This document shows positions 17,265-25,516 of a DNA stretch of 64,000 nt, piece after piece. Under the pieces are notes generated by a model that was not told where the DNA came from, searched no databases, and saw only the letters and a program-made list of their open reading frames with translations. Position 1 is the first letter of the stretch. Every line of letters starts with the position of its first letter. This stretch comes from Microbacteriaceae bacterium. GTDB taxonomy: Bacteria > Actinomycetota > Actinomycetes > Actinomycetales > Microbacteriaceae. The stretch lies in NCBI GenBank assembly GCA_027491295.1, contig JAIXWK010000002.1, positions 494,032-558,031 on the forward strand, in the 5' to 3' direction. Position numbers and translations under genes: made by a program.

Positions 17265-18081
17265 AAAGTACGAAATCAAAACCAATGATCAAATCCGCAA
17301 AATGCGGGTTGCTGGTCTATTGACGGCAAAGGCTTTAGAGAACGTTCGCGCTGCAATTTGCCCCGGTGTCACCACCTTGGAGCTTGATCAAATCGCCGAG
17401 AGAACTATTCGCGATGGCGGCGGACGCCCTAATTTCCAATTGGTTCCCGGCTACCACCACACCATTTGCGCGAGCGTAAATTCTGAGGTTGTGCACGGAA
17501 TTCCTTCCAACCGTGCTCTCGAAGCTGGAGACCTTGTCTCGATTGACTGCGGTGCTGAGGTCGATGGCTGGAATGGAGATAGCGCTTTCTCGATCGTGGT
17601 TCCAGGCTTGGATAACGACCTAACCAAGCAGCGTCAGCTGCAGTCCGATGTCTGCGAGGGTTCGCTTTGGGCCGGTATCGCTGCCCTGGCCGGAGCCAAG
17701 CGACTGAATGAGGTTGGCGTTGCAATTGAGCATTACATCGCCCAGCGGGGCAAGTGGGGGATTCTAGAGCAGTACGTAGGTCACGGCATTGGTCGCTCAA
17801 TGCACGAAGACCCGGCAGTTTTCAACTACGCGGTCCGCGATGCCGGCCCGAAGGTTGAACCTGGCCTATGTGTCGCCATCGAGCCAATGATCACATCTGG
17901 AGATCAAAAGACCTTCATTCACGAGGACGACTGGACGGTAGTAACCAAAGACAGCGGTGATGGCGCGCACTGGGAGCACTCGATTGCGGTGCACTCGAAG
18001 GGTATTTGGGTGCTGACTGCACCCGATGGTGGCGTCGAGGGCCTTAAGAGCTTTGGGATTACGCCAATTTCTTTGGATTAG
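17257..18081 (+). CDS. map: methionine aminopeptidase type I
   Basis: Removes the initiator Met from nascent proteins. 274 aa pita-bread fold. Metal ligands are visible as Asp in DCGAEVDGWNGDSAFS (two), His in GHGIGRSMHEDP, Glu in AIEPM and Glu in HWEHSIAV; the catalytic His of YHHTICASVN is also present. It is the last gene of the secY-adk-map unit; 125 bp separates it from infA. Confidence 0.97.
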   Translation: MRKKYEIKTNDQIRKMRVAGLLTAKALENVRAAICPGVTTLELDQIAERTIRDGGGRPNFQLVPGYHHTICASVNSEVVHGIPSNRALEAGDLVSIDCGAEVDGWNGDSAFSIVVPGLDNDLTKQRQLQSDVCEGSLWAGIAALAGAKRLNEVGVAIEHYIAQRGKWGILEQYVGHGIGRSMHEDPAVFNYAVRDAGPKVEPGLCVAIEPMITSGDQKTFIHEDDWTVVTKDSGDGAHWEHSIAVHSKGIWVLTAPDGGVEGLKSFGITPISLD

Positions 18082-18206
18082 CCACTAGCATTCGCCCCAA
18101 TTTCCCCCTAGGATTGTTCCTCGGCGTTTCTAACGTGAAATCATTCTGAATTTTGAGCGGTTTTGCGTGTTTGTGACGCTACCAAAAGTAGTGAATAAGT
18201 GAGTGC

Positions 18207-18428
18207 ATGGCCAACAAAGACGGCGTCATCGAGATCGAGGGATCGGTTGTTGAAGCTCTACCGAACGCAATGTTTCGTGTGGAGTTAACCAACGGGCACA
18301 TAGTCCTCGCCCACATCTCGGGCAAAATGCGTCAGCACTACATCCGCATTCTCCCCGGAGACCGCGTGATCGTAGAGCTGTCCACGTACGACCTGACTCG
18401 CGGCCGCATCATTTACCGCTACAAGTAG
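18207..18428 (+). CDS. infA: translation initiation factor IF-1
   Basis: OB-fold factor occupying the 30S A site during initiation. 73 aa, full length: [24 protein letters not shown], then [25 protein letters not shown]. It heads the infA-rpmJ-rpsM-rpsK-rpoA-rplQ cluster; the 125-bp upstream gap probably holds a promoter, though I cannot place clear boxes. Confidence 0.98.
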   Translation: MANKDGVIEIEGSVVEALPNAMFRVELTNGHIVLAHISGKMRQHYIRILPGDRVIVELSTYDLTRGRIIYRYK

Positions 18429-18439
18429 AAAGTAAGAGC

Positions 18440-18553
18440 ATGAAGGTTAACCCGAGCGTTAAGAAGATCTGCGACAAGTGCAAGGTGATTCGTCGTCACG
18501 GCAACGTGATGGTTATTTGCGAAAACCCTCGTCACAAGCAGCGCCAGGGCTAA
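18440..18553 (+). CDS. rpmJ: 50S ribosomal protein L36
   Basis: Too short for the ORF track. 37-aa zinc-ribbon protein [20 protein letters not shown]...: ligands Cys11, Cys14, Cys27 and His32 (C-x2-C-x12-C-x4-H), so it is the zinc-containing form. It sits 11 nt after infA, preceded by a GAAAGTAAGAG ribosome-binding region, in the normal bacterial infA-rpmJ-rpsM order. Confidence 0.97.
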   Translation: MKVNPSVKKICDKCKVIRRHGNVMVICENPRHKQRQG

Positions 18554-18605
18554 TTGCCCTAACCCACAACTAAATATTCAAGGAATCACCAAGCGTAAAG
18601 CTAAC

Positions 18606-18642
18606 CCCCGGAAAGAAGGCCGGGGCCCGATCCGCCAGATCG
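18606..18642 (+). promoter_or_regulatory. two hairpins in the rpsM leader
   Basis: In the 134-nt gap between rpmJ and rpsM: CCCCGG-N8-CCGGGG (18606-18625) followed directly by CGATC-N5-GATCG (18628-18642). Neither is followed by a T tract, so they are leader structures or a processing site rather than a terminator. Autoregulation by a ribosomal protein is possible but not shown. Confidence 0.45.
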
Positions 18643-18687
18643 AGATGGTGATGCCGAAGACCTTCTTTCAAACAGGAGAAAATCCAA

Positions 18688-19065
18688 ATGGCACGTATTG
18701 CTGGAGTAGATATCCCTCGCGACAAGCGCGTGGTTATCTCCCTTACCTACATCTACGGCGTTGGCCGTACTCGCTCAAGCGAGATTCTAAAGACCACCAA
18801 GATCGACGAGTCGGTTCGCGTCAAGGACCTAACCGACGACCAGTTGATTGCACTTCGCGACGAGATCGAGAAGAACTACAAGGTTGAGGGTGACCTGCGA
18901 CGCGACGTTGCAGCAGACATCCGCCGCAAGGTTGAAATCGGTTCCTATGAGGGAATTCGCCACCGCAAGGGACTTCCGGTCCGCGGACAGCGCACCAAGA
19001 CAAACGCTCGTACTCGCAAGGGTCCAAAGCGTACTGTCGCCGGTAAGAAGAAGGCAGCCCGCTAA
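18688..19065 (+). CDS. rpsM: 30S ribosomal protein S13
   Basis: Small-subunit head protein contacting P-site tRNA and L5 (125 aa). [24 protein letters not shown] at the start and [23 protein letters not shown] near the end. ATG preceded by CAGGAGAA. A 134-nt leader with two hairpins separates it from rpmJ. Confidence 0.98.
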   Translation: MARIAGVDIPRDKRVVISLTYIYGVGRTRSSEILKTTKIDESVRVKDLTDDQLIALRDEIEKNYKVEGDLRRDVAADIRRKVEIGSYEGIRHRKGLPVRGQRTKTNARTRKGPKRTVAGKKKAAR

Positions 19066-19094
19066 TAGCGGCCGAAGGATTTAGGAGATAAAAA

Positions 19095-19499
19095 ATGGCA
19101 GCACCTAAGGCATCCGCAGCGGCCCGCAAGCCACGTCGCAAGGATAAGAAGAACATCCCAACCGGTCAGGCGCACATCCGCTCGACCTTCAACAACACCA
19201 TCATCACCATCACCGACCCAACCGGAGCAGTTATCTCTTGGTCGTCTTCTGGTGACGTGGGCTTCAAGGGTTCTCGTAAGTCAACCCCGTTCGCCGCACA
19301 GATGGCAGCCGAGTCTGCAGCCCGCAAGGCGCAGGAGCACGGACTGAAGAAGGTAGACGTTTTCGTCAAGGGCCCAGGCTCTGGTCGTGAGACTGCAATT
19401 CGTTCGCTTCAGGCCGCAGGCCTAGAGGTTGGCTCAATTTCCGATGTGACCCCACAGGCTCACAACGGTTGCCGCCCTCCAAAGCGTCGTCGCGTCTAA
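19095..19499 (+). CDS. rpsK: 30S ribosomal protein S11
   Basis: Platform protein of the 30S subunit near the mRNA exit (134 aa). [38 protein letters not shown] and [18 protein letters not shown] are diagnostic. Between it and rpoA there is no rpsD, which several other actinobacteria carry at this place; the 113-nt gap instead holds a hairpin. Confidence 0.98.
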   Translation: MAAPKASAAARKPRRKDKKNIPTGQAHIRSTFNNTIITITDPTGAVISWSSSGDVGFKGSRKSTPFAAQMAAESAARKAQEHGLKKVDVFVKGPGSGRETAIRSLQAAGLEVGSISDVTPQAHNGCRPPKRRRV

Positions 19500-19571
19500 C
19501 AAAAGCTTTTTCGGATTCACCAGCACAACAAAAGATTCAAAGCATTCAGCTAAGCCACTGAGTGTAAAGAC

Positions 19572-19593
19572 GAGTATCAAATAGCGGATACTC
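19572..19593 (+). promoter_or_regulatory. hairpin in the rpoA leader
   Basis: Perfect inverted repeat GAGTATC-N8-GATACTC lies 19 nt before the rpoA GTG and just upstream of its AAAGGAA ribosome-binding site. It may modulate rpoA translation or be an operator. Confidence 0.4.
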
Positions 19594-19612
19594 AGATGAA
19601 AGGAACCAAATA

Positions 19613-20602
19613 GTGCTAATTGCACAGCGTCCAACTCTTCACGAAGAAGTACTAGGTCCTAACCGTTCACGTTTCATCCTGGATCCACTGGAGCCAGGAT
19701 TTGGTTACACCCTTGGAAACTCACTACGCCGCACCCTGCTTTCTTCGATTCCAGGTGCAGCAGTGACCAACATCCGTATTCAGGGTGTTAGCCACGAGTT
19801 CTCCACCATCCCAGGTGTCAAGGAAGACGTTGTTGAGGTAATCCTCAACATCAAGAACCTTGTGGTTTCCTCCGAGCACGACGCTCCAGTTGTTGCTCAC
19901 CTCACCAAGAGCGCTGCCGGTCCTGTTACCGCAGCTGACATCCAGGTTCCTGCTGGTGTTGAGGTGCACAACCCAGAGCTACTAATCGGAACCCTAAACG
20001 CCAAGGGCAAGTTAGAGATCGAGTTCGTTATCGAGCGCGGTCGCGGCTACGTTCAGGCTTCCCAGAACCGCAACGCAGATGCCGAGGCTGGCGTAATCCC
20101 AGTTGACTCCATCTACAGCCCGGTTCTAAAGGTTTCCTACCGCGTTGAGGCAACTCGTGCGGGTGAGTTCACCAACTTCGACAAGCTAATTGTTGACGTT
20201 GAGACCAAGCCTTCGGTTGAGCCTCGCGATGCAGTTGCATCTGCTGGTTCCACCCTGGTTGAGCTATTTGGCCTAGCCAAGGAGCTAAACGCTGAGGCCG
20301 AGGGTATCGAGATTGGACCAGCACCGGTTGAGGTTGCAGCTTCTAACGAGCTGTCAACTCCAATTGAGGACCTGGACCTAACCGTTCGTTCTTACAACTG
20401 CCTAAAGCGCGAGGGCATCAACACCGTTTCAGAGCTAATCGCTCTAAGCGAAGACCAGTTGATGAACATTCGCAACTTTGGTTCCAAGTCTGTTGACGAG
20501 GTTCGCGAGAAGCTTGCTTCTCTAGGTCTTCGCTTCAAGGACGCAGTTCCAGGATTCGACAGCGCCTACTTCGGTGGCGGCTTCGACGACGACCAGATCT
20601 AA
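19613..20602 (+). CDS. rpoA: DNA-directed RNA polymerase subunit alpha
   Basis: Assembly platform of RNA polymerase; the C-terminal domain contacts UP elements and activators. 329 aa, GTG start after AAAGGAACC. N-terminal dimerization domain includes [22 protein letters not shown]; the C-terminal domain has [18 protein letters not shown] and [14 protein letters not shown]. The last residues are acidic and Gly-rich. Confidence 0.98.
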   Translation: MLIAQRPTLHEEVLGPNRSRFILDPLEPGFGYTLGNSLRRTLLSSIPGAAVTNIRIQGVSHEFSTIPGVKEDVVEVILNIKNLVVSSEHDAPVVAHLTKSAAGPVTAADIQVPAGVEVHNPELLIGTLNAKGKLEIEFVIERGRGYVQASQNRNADAEAGVIPVDSIYSPVLKVSYRVEATRAGEFTNFDKLIVDVETKPSVEPRDAVASAGSTLVELFGLAKELNAEAEGIEIGPAPVEVAASNELSTPIEDLDLTVRSYNCLKREGINTVSELIALSEDQLMNIRNFGSKSVDEVREKLASLGLRFKDAVPGFDSAYFGGGFDDDQI

Positions 20603-20628
20603 ACGCTTAGAAACTCAAGGAGAAAGAA

Positions 20629-21234
20629 ATGCCAACCCCAACTAAGGGCCCACGTCTCGGAGGCGGTCCAGCCCACGAGCGTCTGATGCTCAACAACATG
20701 GCAACCTCGCTGTTCAAGCACAAGCGCATCGTGACAACTGAGACCAAGGCCAAGCGCCTACGTCCAATTGCCGAGCGCCTAGTGTCTTTCGCAAAGCGCG
20801 GTGACCTACACGCACGTCGCCGCGTAATGCAGCAGATCCTAGACAAGGGTGTCGTTCACGAGCTATTCGTTGAAATTGCACCGCTAGTGGCAGAGCGCGA
20901 GGGCGGCTACACCCGCATCACCAAGCTTGGCTACCGTAAGGGCGACAACGCTCCTATGGCAGTTATCGAGCTAGTGCTTGAGGCTGTAAACCCAAAGCCA
21001 AAGTCCAACAAGGTCAAGCTAACTAACAACATCGCAACCACCGCAGCAGCAGCTGTTGTGGCAGACGAGGCTGTCGAGGAAGCTCCAGTTGAGGTCGAAA
21101 CCCCAGCCGTTGTTGAGACCGAAGCGCCAGAAGTTGCTGAGACCGAATCAGCTGCCGCCGAGGTAGTTGAAGAGGCTCCAGCAGCAGAGGCTGAGGCACC
21201 TGCCGCAGAGGCTGACGCATCTTCCGCTGAATAA
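20629..21234 (+). CDS. rplQ: 50S ribosomal protein L17 with acidic C-terminal extension
   Basis: Exit-tunnel side protein. The core (about 1-122) starts [21 protein letters not shown] and ends near [14 protein letters not shown]. About 80 extra residues follow, rich in Glu, Ala and Val ([19 protein letters not shown]), opposite in charge to the basic tails of S17 and L15. Total 201 aa against about 125 in E. coli. A terminator-like hairpin falls just after the stop, inside the start of truA. Confidence 0.97.
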   Translation: MPTPTKGPRLGGGPAHERLMLNNMATSLFKHKRIVTTETKAKRLRPIAERLVSFAKRGDLHARRRVMQQILDKGVVHELFVEIAPLVAEREGGYTRITKLGYRKGDNAPMAVIELVLEAVNPKPKSNKVKLTNNIATTAAAAVVADEAVEEAPVEVETPAVVETEAPEVAETESAAAEVVEEAPAAEAEAPAAEADASSAE

Positions 21235-21244
21235 GGAATTGCAA

Positions 21245-22108
21245 ATGAGTGAACCCGCTGGTCTTGCTGGCGGGTTTTCTCGTTTCCGGGTTGACTTCGC
21301 CTACGACGGCACTGACTTCAACGGTTGGGCAAAACAGCCAAGGCTTCGAACCGTCCAGGGCGATTTGCTAAAGGTGCTGGAGCAGATTTTTGGGCCAACC
21401 GAAAACGATTTTGGGATGCGTATCGCAGGTCGCACCGATGCCGGTGTCCACGCCGATCACCAGGTTTGTCACTTTGACCTCTCACCTGAGCAGAAAAAGC
21501 GCCTTGGGAGAACCCCACTTACCGCTAGAAGACTAAACAACCTGCTACCAGCGGACATTGCGGTTCACAGCATCGCGCCTGCGGCCGATGGCTTTGATGC
21601 CAGATTTTCGGCGATTGGTCGCAGCTACAAGTATTTGATTACCGACGGATCTTGCAAGCCAAATCCAAAGCGCGCGAGATATGCCTTGAGCGTGAAAAAA
21701 GAGCTTGATGTTGATTTGATGCAGCAGGGCACCAAATTGTTGGTCGGTCTTCGGGATTTTGGTGCCTTTTGCAAGCCTCGCGAGGGTGCAACCACCATTC
21801 GAGACCTGCGCACCCTCAGCGTCACAAGACTTCCGGATAACGCCATTGAAGTCTTTTTGGAAGCCGATGCTTTCTGCCACAACATGGTCAGGGCAATCGT
21901 CGGATCCTTGATAGCAGTTGGAGAAAAGCGTCAGAGCCTGGCCGAACTCAAAGCCATGCAGGAGTCGGCTGTTCGAGGCGCAAAAGTCAAGGTAATCGCC
22001 CCTAGAGGGCTAACTTTGGATGCAATTTCATACCCGAGTGATGAGAAATTGGGCGAACAGGCTCAGCGCGCTAGAAGAAGGCGCACTGCAGAGGAAATAT
22101 CTGTTTGA
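21245..22108 (+). CDS. truA: tRNA pseudouridine(38-40) synthase
   Basis: Isomerises uridines 38-40 in the anticodon arm. The ORF track begins inside rplQ; the start is ATG 21245 (MSEPAGLAGGFSRFRVDFAYDGTDF) after TAAGGAATTG, giving 287 aa. The catalytic Asp is in AGRTDAGVHADHQVCHF; FCKPREGATTIRDL and the late FCHNMVRAIVGSL motif are present. Codons 3-11 form a terminator-like hairpin, so expression may depend on read-through from the rpoA-rplQ transcript. Confidence 0.96.
   Translation: MSEPAGLAGGFSRFRVDFAYDGTDFNGWAKQPRLRTVQGDLLKVLEQIFGPTENDFGMRIAGRTDAGVHADHQVCHFDLSPEQKKRLGRTPLTARRLNNLLPADIAVHSIAPAADGFDARFSAIGRSYKYLITDGSCKPNPKRARYALSVKKELDVDLMQQGTKLLVGLRDFGAFCKPREGATTIRDLRTLSVTRLPDNAIEVFLEADAFCHNMVRAIVGSLIAVGEKRQSLAELKAMQESAVRGAKVKVIAPRGLTLDAISYPSDEKLGEQAQRARRRRTAEEISV
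21252..21283 (+). terminator. terminator-like hairpin overlapping truA codons 3-11
   Basis: AACCCGC...GCGGGTT with a 10-bp stem (two G-U pairs), loop TCTTG, and a T-rich run TTTTCTCGTTT. The position right after rplQ suggests partial termination or attenuation of the alpha operon, with the hairpin encoded in truA itself. Confidence 0.55.
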
Positions 22109-22166
22109 CCTAAGGCTAATTAGTCCCCTAGAATTAGCCCTTGGTTCGGCTCTGCCGAAAGGGTTT
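22109..22166 (+). promoter_or_regulatory. two alternative hairpins between truA and rplM
   Basis: First stem: GGCTAAT (22114-22120) with ATTAGCC (22133-22139), extendable past a bulged C. Second stem: TTCGGC-TCT-GCCGAA (22145-22159), extendable by pairing CCTT (22139-22142) with AGGG (22160-22163), followed by TTT. The two extended forms compete for bases 22139-22142. It could be the truA terminator, a ribosomal leader switch, or both. Confidence 0.45.
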
Positions 22167-22220
22167 GAAACCGCGATACTGATGCGGAATCACACATAAG
22201 AAACTAAGAGGTAATTTAGC

Positions 22221-22664
22221 GTGCGTACTTATTCGCCAAAGGCCAGCGAGCTGTCCCACGAGTGGTTCATCATTGACGCCACCGACGTGGTTTTGGGTCG
22301 CCTAGCTTCTCACGCCGCAGTTTTGCTGCGCGGAAAGCACAAGCCAACCTTTGCTGCTCACATGGACAACGGTGACTTCGTCATCATCATCAACGCGGAG
22401 AAGGTTGCTCTAACCGGTTCTAAGTTGGCCCAGAAGAAGGCTTACCGTCACTCTGGTTACCCAGGTGGTCTAACCGCTACCACTTACTCTGAGCTTTTAG
22501 AGAAGAACCCAGAGCGTGCAGTTGAGAAGGCGATCCGCGGCATGTTGCCAAAGAACACCCTTGGTGACCAGCAGCTCTCCAAGCTAAAGGTTTATAAGGG
22601 CGCTGTCCACCCACACGTTGCACAGCAGCCAAAGCCATTCGTCATTGACCAGATTGCCCAGTAA
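22221..22664 (+). CDS. rplM: 50S ribosomal protein L13
   Basis: Early large-subunit assembly protein (147 aa). GTG start with AAGAGG upstream. [41 protein letters not shown] and [22 protein letters not shown] are typical. It is preceded by a 112-nt region with two competing hairpins and followed by rpsI after 10 nt. Confidence 0.98.
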   Translation: MRTYSPKASELSHEWFIIDATDVVLGRLASHAAVLLRGKHKPTFAAHMDNGDFVIIINAEKVALTGSKLAQKKAYRHSGYPGGLTATTYSELLEKNPERAVEKAIRGMLPKNTLGDQQLSKLKVYKGAVHPHVAQQPKPFVIDQIAQ

Positions 22665-22674
22665 GGAATACCAA

Positions 22675-23178
22675 TTGGCTGAGAAAATCGTCGCAGAAGT
22701 TGCAGAAGTCGCAGAAGAGGCAGTAGTAGAGACCTCTTACACCACCGAGAGTGCTCCTGAGAAGCCTGTGCGCTCTCGTGGCAACCTGACTCAGAATGGC
22801 GCTGGCACTGGCCGTCGCAAGGAGGCAGTTGCTCGCGTTCGCCTAATCCCAGGTACTGGCACGATCACCGTGAATGGTCGCACCCTAGAGGACTACTTCC
22901 CAAACAAGCTGCACCAGCAGCTAATCACCGACCCATTCAAGGTGCTAGAGCTACAGGGCGCATACGACGTCATCTCTCGCATCGATGGTGGCGGTATCGC
23001 TGGTCAGGCTGGAGCACTTCGTCTAGGCATCTCTCGCGCACTGAACGAGATTGACACCGACAACAACCGCGCTGCTTTGAAGAAGGCTGGCTTCCTCCGC
23101 CGTGACTCTCGAATCATTGAGAGCAAGAAGGCCGGTTTGAAGAAGGCCCGCAAAGCTTCTCAGTTCTCAAAGCGCTAA
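22675..23178 (+). CDS. rpsI: 30S ribosomal protein S9
   Basis: Head protein whose C-terminal tail reaches the P-site tRNA (ends in SKR). The listed ORF start lies inside rplM; the better start is TTG 22675 with AAGGAA 7 nt upstream, giving 167 aa. A ~35-residue Glu/Val/Ala-rich N-terminal extension precedes the core [14 protein letters not shown], then [19 protein letters not shown] and [18 protein letters not shown]. Confidence 0.96.
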   Translation: MAEKIVAEVAEVAEEAVVETSYTTESAPEKPVRSRGNLTQNGAGTGRRKEAVARVRLIPGTGTITVNGRTLEDYFPNKLHQQLITDPFKVLELQGAYDVISRIDGGGIAGQAGALRLGISRALNEIDTDNNRAALKKAGFLRRDSRIIESKKAGLKKARKASQFSKR

Positions 23179-23181
23179 AGA

Positions 23182-23187
23182 TACGCT
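23182..23187 (+). promoter_or_regulatory. leaderless -10 box TACGCT for glmM
   Basis: TACGCT is followed by 6 nt and the glmM ATG; there is no Shine-Dalgarno sequence. It lies in the 15-nt gap after rpsI, suggesting an additional internal promoter. Confidence 0.45.
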
Positions 23188-23193
23188 TCTGCC

Positions 23194-24537
23194 ATGGGCA
23201 GGCTATTTGGCACTGACGGTGTTCGCGGAACCGCGAACAAAGAAATCACTGCAGAATTCACGCTTCGTTTGGCGCAGGCTGCTGCCCTGGTTTTGGGTGC
23301 AGATGCCAGAAAGCGCGGCGATCGCCCAAGAGCAGTTATTGCTCACGACCCAAGAATCTCAAGTGACTTTATTTCGGCTGCCGTCGCAGCAGGACTAGCC
23401 TCATCCGGCGTTGACGTCTTTGACGCGGGAGTAGTCCCAACCCCGGCAGCGGCTTATCTAACAGCTGACATAGGTGCCGATTTTGGTGTCATGATTTCGG
23501 CCAGTCACAACTCTGCACCTGACAACGGCATTAAGTTCTTTGCACGCGGCGGTCACAAGTTGGCAGATGCCACCGAAGACCAAATTGCCGAGGCCATGGG
23601 CCAGGCCCTAACCCCAATTGGGTCTGAAGTTGGTCGAGTAACTAGGTTCTCAGACGCCGAAGACCGCTACATCATTCACCTGCTTGGCACGCTACCGAAT
23701 CGCCTTGACGGCTTGAAGATTGTGCTGGACTGTGCTCACGGTGCAGCGAGTGCTATTTCTCCGCAGATTTTCTCCGACGCCGGAGCCAAGGTAATCGTTA
23801 TCGGTGCCGATCCGGATGGCAACAACATCAACTCCGGATACGGCTCCACCCACCTCTCCGCGCTGCAGGCTGCAGTTATCAGCCACAAGGCTGACCTCGG
23901 TATCGCACACGATGGTGATGCTGATCGCTGCTTAGCGGTTGATCACACCGGCGCAATTGTGGATGGCGATCACCTGATGACCATTTTGGCTTTGGCACTT
24001 CGCGAAACCGGAAGCCTGGCTAGAAACACCCTGGTCACTACGGTGATGTCGAACCTGGGACTAAAGGTTGCAATGCGTGGCGCTGGAATCGACATCGTCG
24101 AGACCAGTGTTGGCGACCGCTACGTTCTTGAGGCAATGCGCGAGGGCGGCTACTCACTAGGTGGCGAGCAGTCCGGGCACGTGATTTTTGCACAGTACGC
24201 AACCACCGGCGATGGCGTGCTAACCGGATTGCACATCGCTGCCAAGGTGGCATCCTCTGGGCAAACCCTGCGTGAGCTGGCTGCAGTTATGCCTAATTTC
24301 CCACAGGTTTTGATTAATGTCCCAGGGGTAGACAAGACCAAGTTGAGCACCGACGAAGAGCTAAAGCAGTTGGTTGCAGCCGCAGAAGCTGAGCTTGGTG
24401 ACAACGGGCGCGTGCTCCTTCGTGCATCTGGCACGGAGTCCTTGGTTCGCGTAATGGTGGAGGCTCAAGATCAGGGCACCGCGCAGAGCTGGGCCGAGAG
24501 AATCGCACTCGCTGTTGAGCGCAGGCTCGGGCTTTAG
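23194..24537 (+). CDS. glmM: phosphoglucosamine mutase
   Basis: Converts glucosamine-6-phosphate to glucosamine-1-phosphate for UDP-GlcNAc and peptidoglycan. 447 aa. [10 protein letters not shown] at the start, phosphoserine loop ISASHN (Ser104), metal loop DGDADRC, sugar-binding GGEQSGH, and phosphate-binding [12 protein letters not shown] at the end. glmS, which makes its substrate, lies just beyond the divergent coaA. Confidence 0.98.
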   Translation: MGRLFGTDGVRGTANKEITAEFTLRLAQAAALVLGADARKRGDRPRAVIAHDPRISSDFISAAVAAGLASSGVDVFDAGVVPTPAAAYLTADIGADFGVMISASHNSAPDNGIKFFARGGHKLADATEDQIAEAMGQALTPIGSEVGRVTRFSDAEDRYIIHLLGTLPNRLDGLKIVLDCAHGAASAISPQIFSDAGAKVIVIGADPDGNNINSGYGSTHLSALQAAVISHKADLGIAHDGDADRCLAVDHTGAIVDGDHLMTILALALRETGSLARNTLVTTVMSNLGLKVAMRGAGIDIVETSVGDRYVLEAMREGGYSLGGEQSGHVIFAQYATTGDGVLTGLHIAAKVASSGQTLRELAAVMPNFPQVLINVPGVDKTKLSTDEELKQLVAAAEAELGDNGRVLLRASGTESLVRVMVEAQDQGTAQSWAERIALAVERRLGL

Positions 24538-24538
24538 G

Positions 24539-25486
24539 TTAGATCTTCCTAAGAAGAACCTGCTGGACGCGGTGTTCATCGCCTTTTTGCATCACTAACT
24601 TCGCACGTGACCTAGTTGGTTCGATGTTCTCGCGCAAATTCGGGAGGTTAATGTCCTGCCAAAAACCCTTTGCTCGCTCGGTTGCCTGATCCAGGTTCAG
24701 CTCTTTGGTTAGCTGGTGAAAGTAGGAGCGTGGGTTGGTAAAGGCGCTGGTCCAAAGCTGCAAAAAGCGCGACAGGTACCACCTCTCAATGGTCTTAGGA
24801 TTCGCGTCGATGTAAATCGTGAAATCAAAGAAATCACTCAGTGCCAACTCTTGGCCGATTGCCGGCGGCTGCAAAACATTTAGACCCTCGAGAATCAAAA
24901 CATCCGGAGTTCTAACCTCTTCAAATTCACCATCGACAATGTCGTAAGACAGGTGGGAGTAAACCGGCGCGGTTACGCTCTCGACGCCGGATTTCACATC
25001 GCTTACAAACTTTAGAAGGCGCTTGCGGTCGTAGCTCTCCGGGAAACCTTTGCGATCCAAAATCCCTCGGCGCTCAAGCTCAGCATTTGGATATAGGAAG
25101 CCGTCGGTGGTTACCAGTTCGACACTCGGGGTTCCCTCCCAGCGCGACATCAGTTCCTTTAGAAGCCTTGCGACTGTGGATTTACCAACCGCTACCGAAC
25201 CTGCGATGCCAATAATGAAGGGGGTTTTAGCGGATCTTGCGCCCATAAAATCTGATGCTGCGGAGTGAAGTTTTTGTGTTTGGTTGGCGTGCAGTGAGAG
25301 CAGGTGGGAAACCGGAAGGTAGACCTCTTCCACTTCTTTCATGTCCAGAAAATCGCCGAGGCTCTTGAGGTTTGTAAGCTCTTTTTCGGTGAGCGGCAAC
25401 TGAGTATTTTTGCCAAGTTCAGCCCAGTCTGCTCGCTCAATTGCGAGGTATGGAGAAAGCTCCCCAAGGACCTGTGCTGCGCTCAT
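24539..25486 (-). CDS. coaA: pantothenate kinase, type I
   Basis: First and regulated step of coenzyme A synthesis: phosphorylates pantothenate. 315 aa, P-loop-kinase family, Walker A GIAGSVAVGKST, TTDGFLYPN and the CoaA motif KGFPESYD; LILEGLNVLQ and the C-terminal IEPTRSRAKLVMQKG region are also typical. It converges on glmM (1-bp spacing) and is divergent from glmS with only 30 bp between starts. Confidence 0.97.
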   Translation of the reverse strand: MSAAQVLGELSPYLAIERADWAELGKNTQLPLTEKELTNLKSLGDFLDMKEVEEVYLPVSHLLSLHANQTQKLHSAASDFMGARSAKTPFIIGIAGSVAVGKSTVARLLKELMSRWEGTPSVELVTTDGFLYPNAELERRGILDRKGFPESYDRKRLLKFVSDVKSGVESVTAPVYSHLSYDIVDGEFEEVRTPDVLILEGLNVLQPPAIGQELALSDFFDFTIYIDANPKTIERWYLSRFLQLWTSAFTNPRSYFHQLTKELNLDQATERAKGFWQDINLPNLRENIEPTRSRAKLVMQKGDEHRVQQVLLRKI

Positions 25487-25503
25487 AATTGGCTATTCTG
25501 CCG

Positions 25504-25509
25504 TAGATT
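25504..25509 (+). promoter_or_regulatory. leaderless -10 box TAGATT for glmS
   Basis: TAGATT-N7-ATG with no ribosome-binding site in the 30-bp divergent coaA/glmS gap, so glmS is probably translated from a leaderless mRNA. A glmS ribozyme cannot fit in this gap. Confidence 0.55.
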
Positions 25510-25516
25510 AGTAGTC

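Noticed and set aside
25304-25516. 71-codon N-terminal extension of glmS in the ORF track
   Set aside because: GlmS needs Cys2 exposed after Met removal, and the extension overlaps coaA; the start is at 25517.
25487-25516. possible glmS ribozyme
   Set aside because: Only 30 bp separate coaA and glmS, far too little for the ribozyme, and a -10 box sits directly before the ATG.
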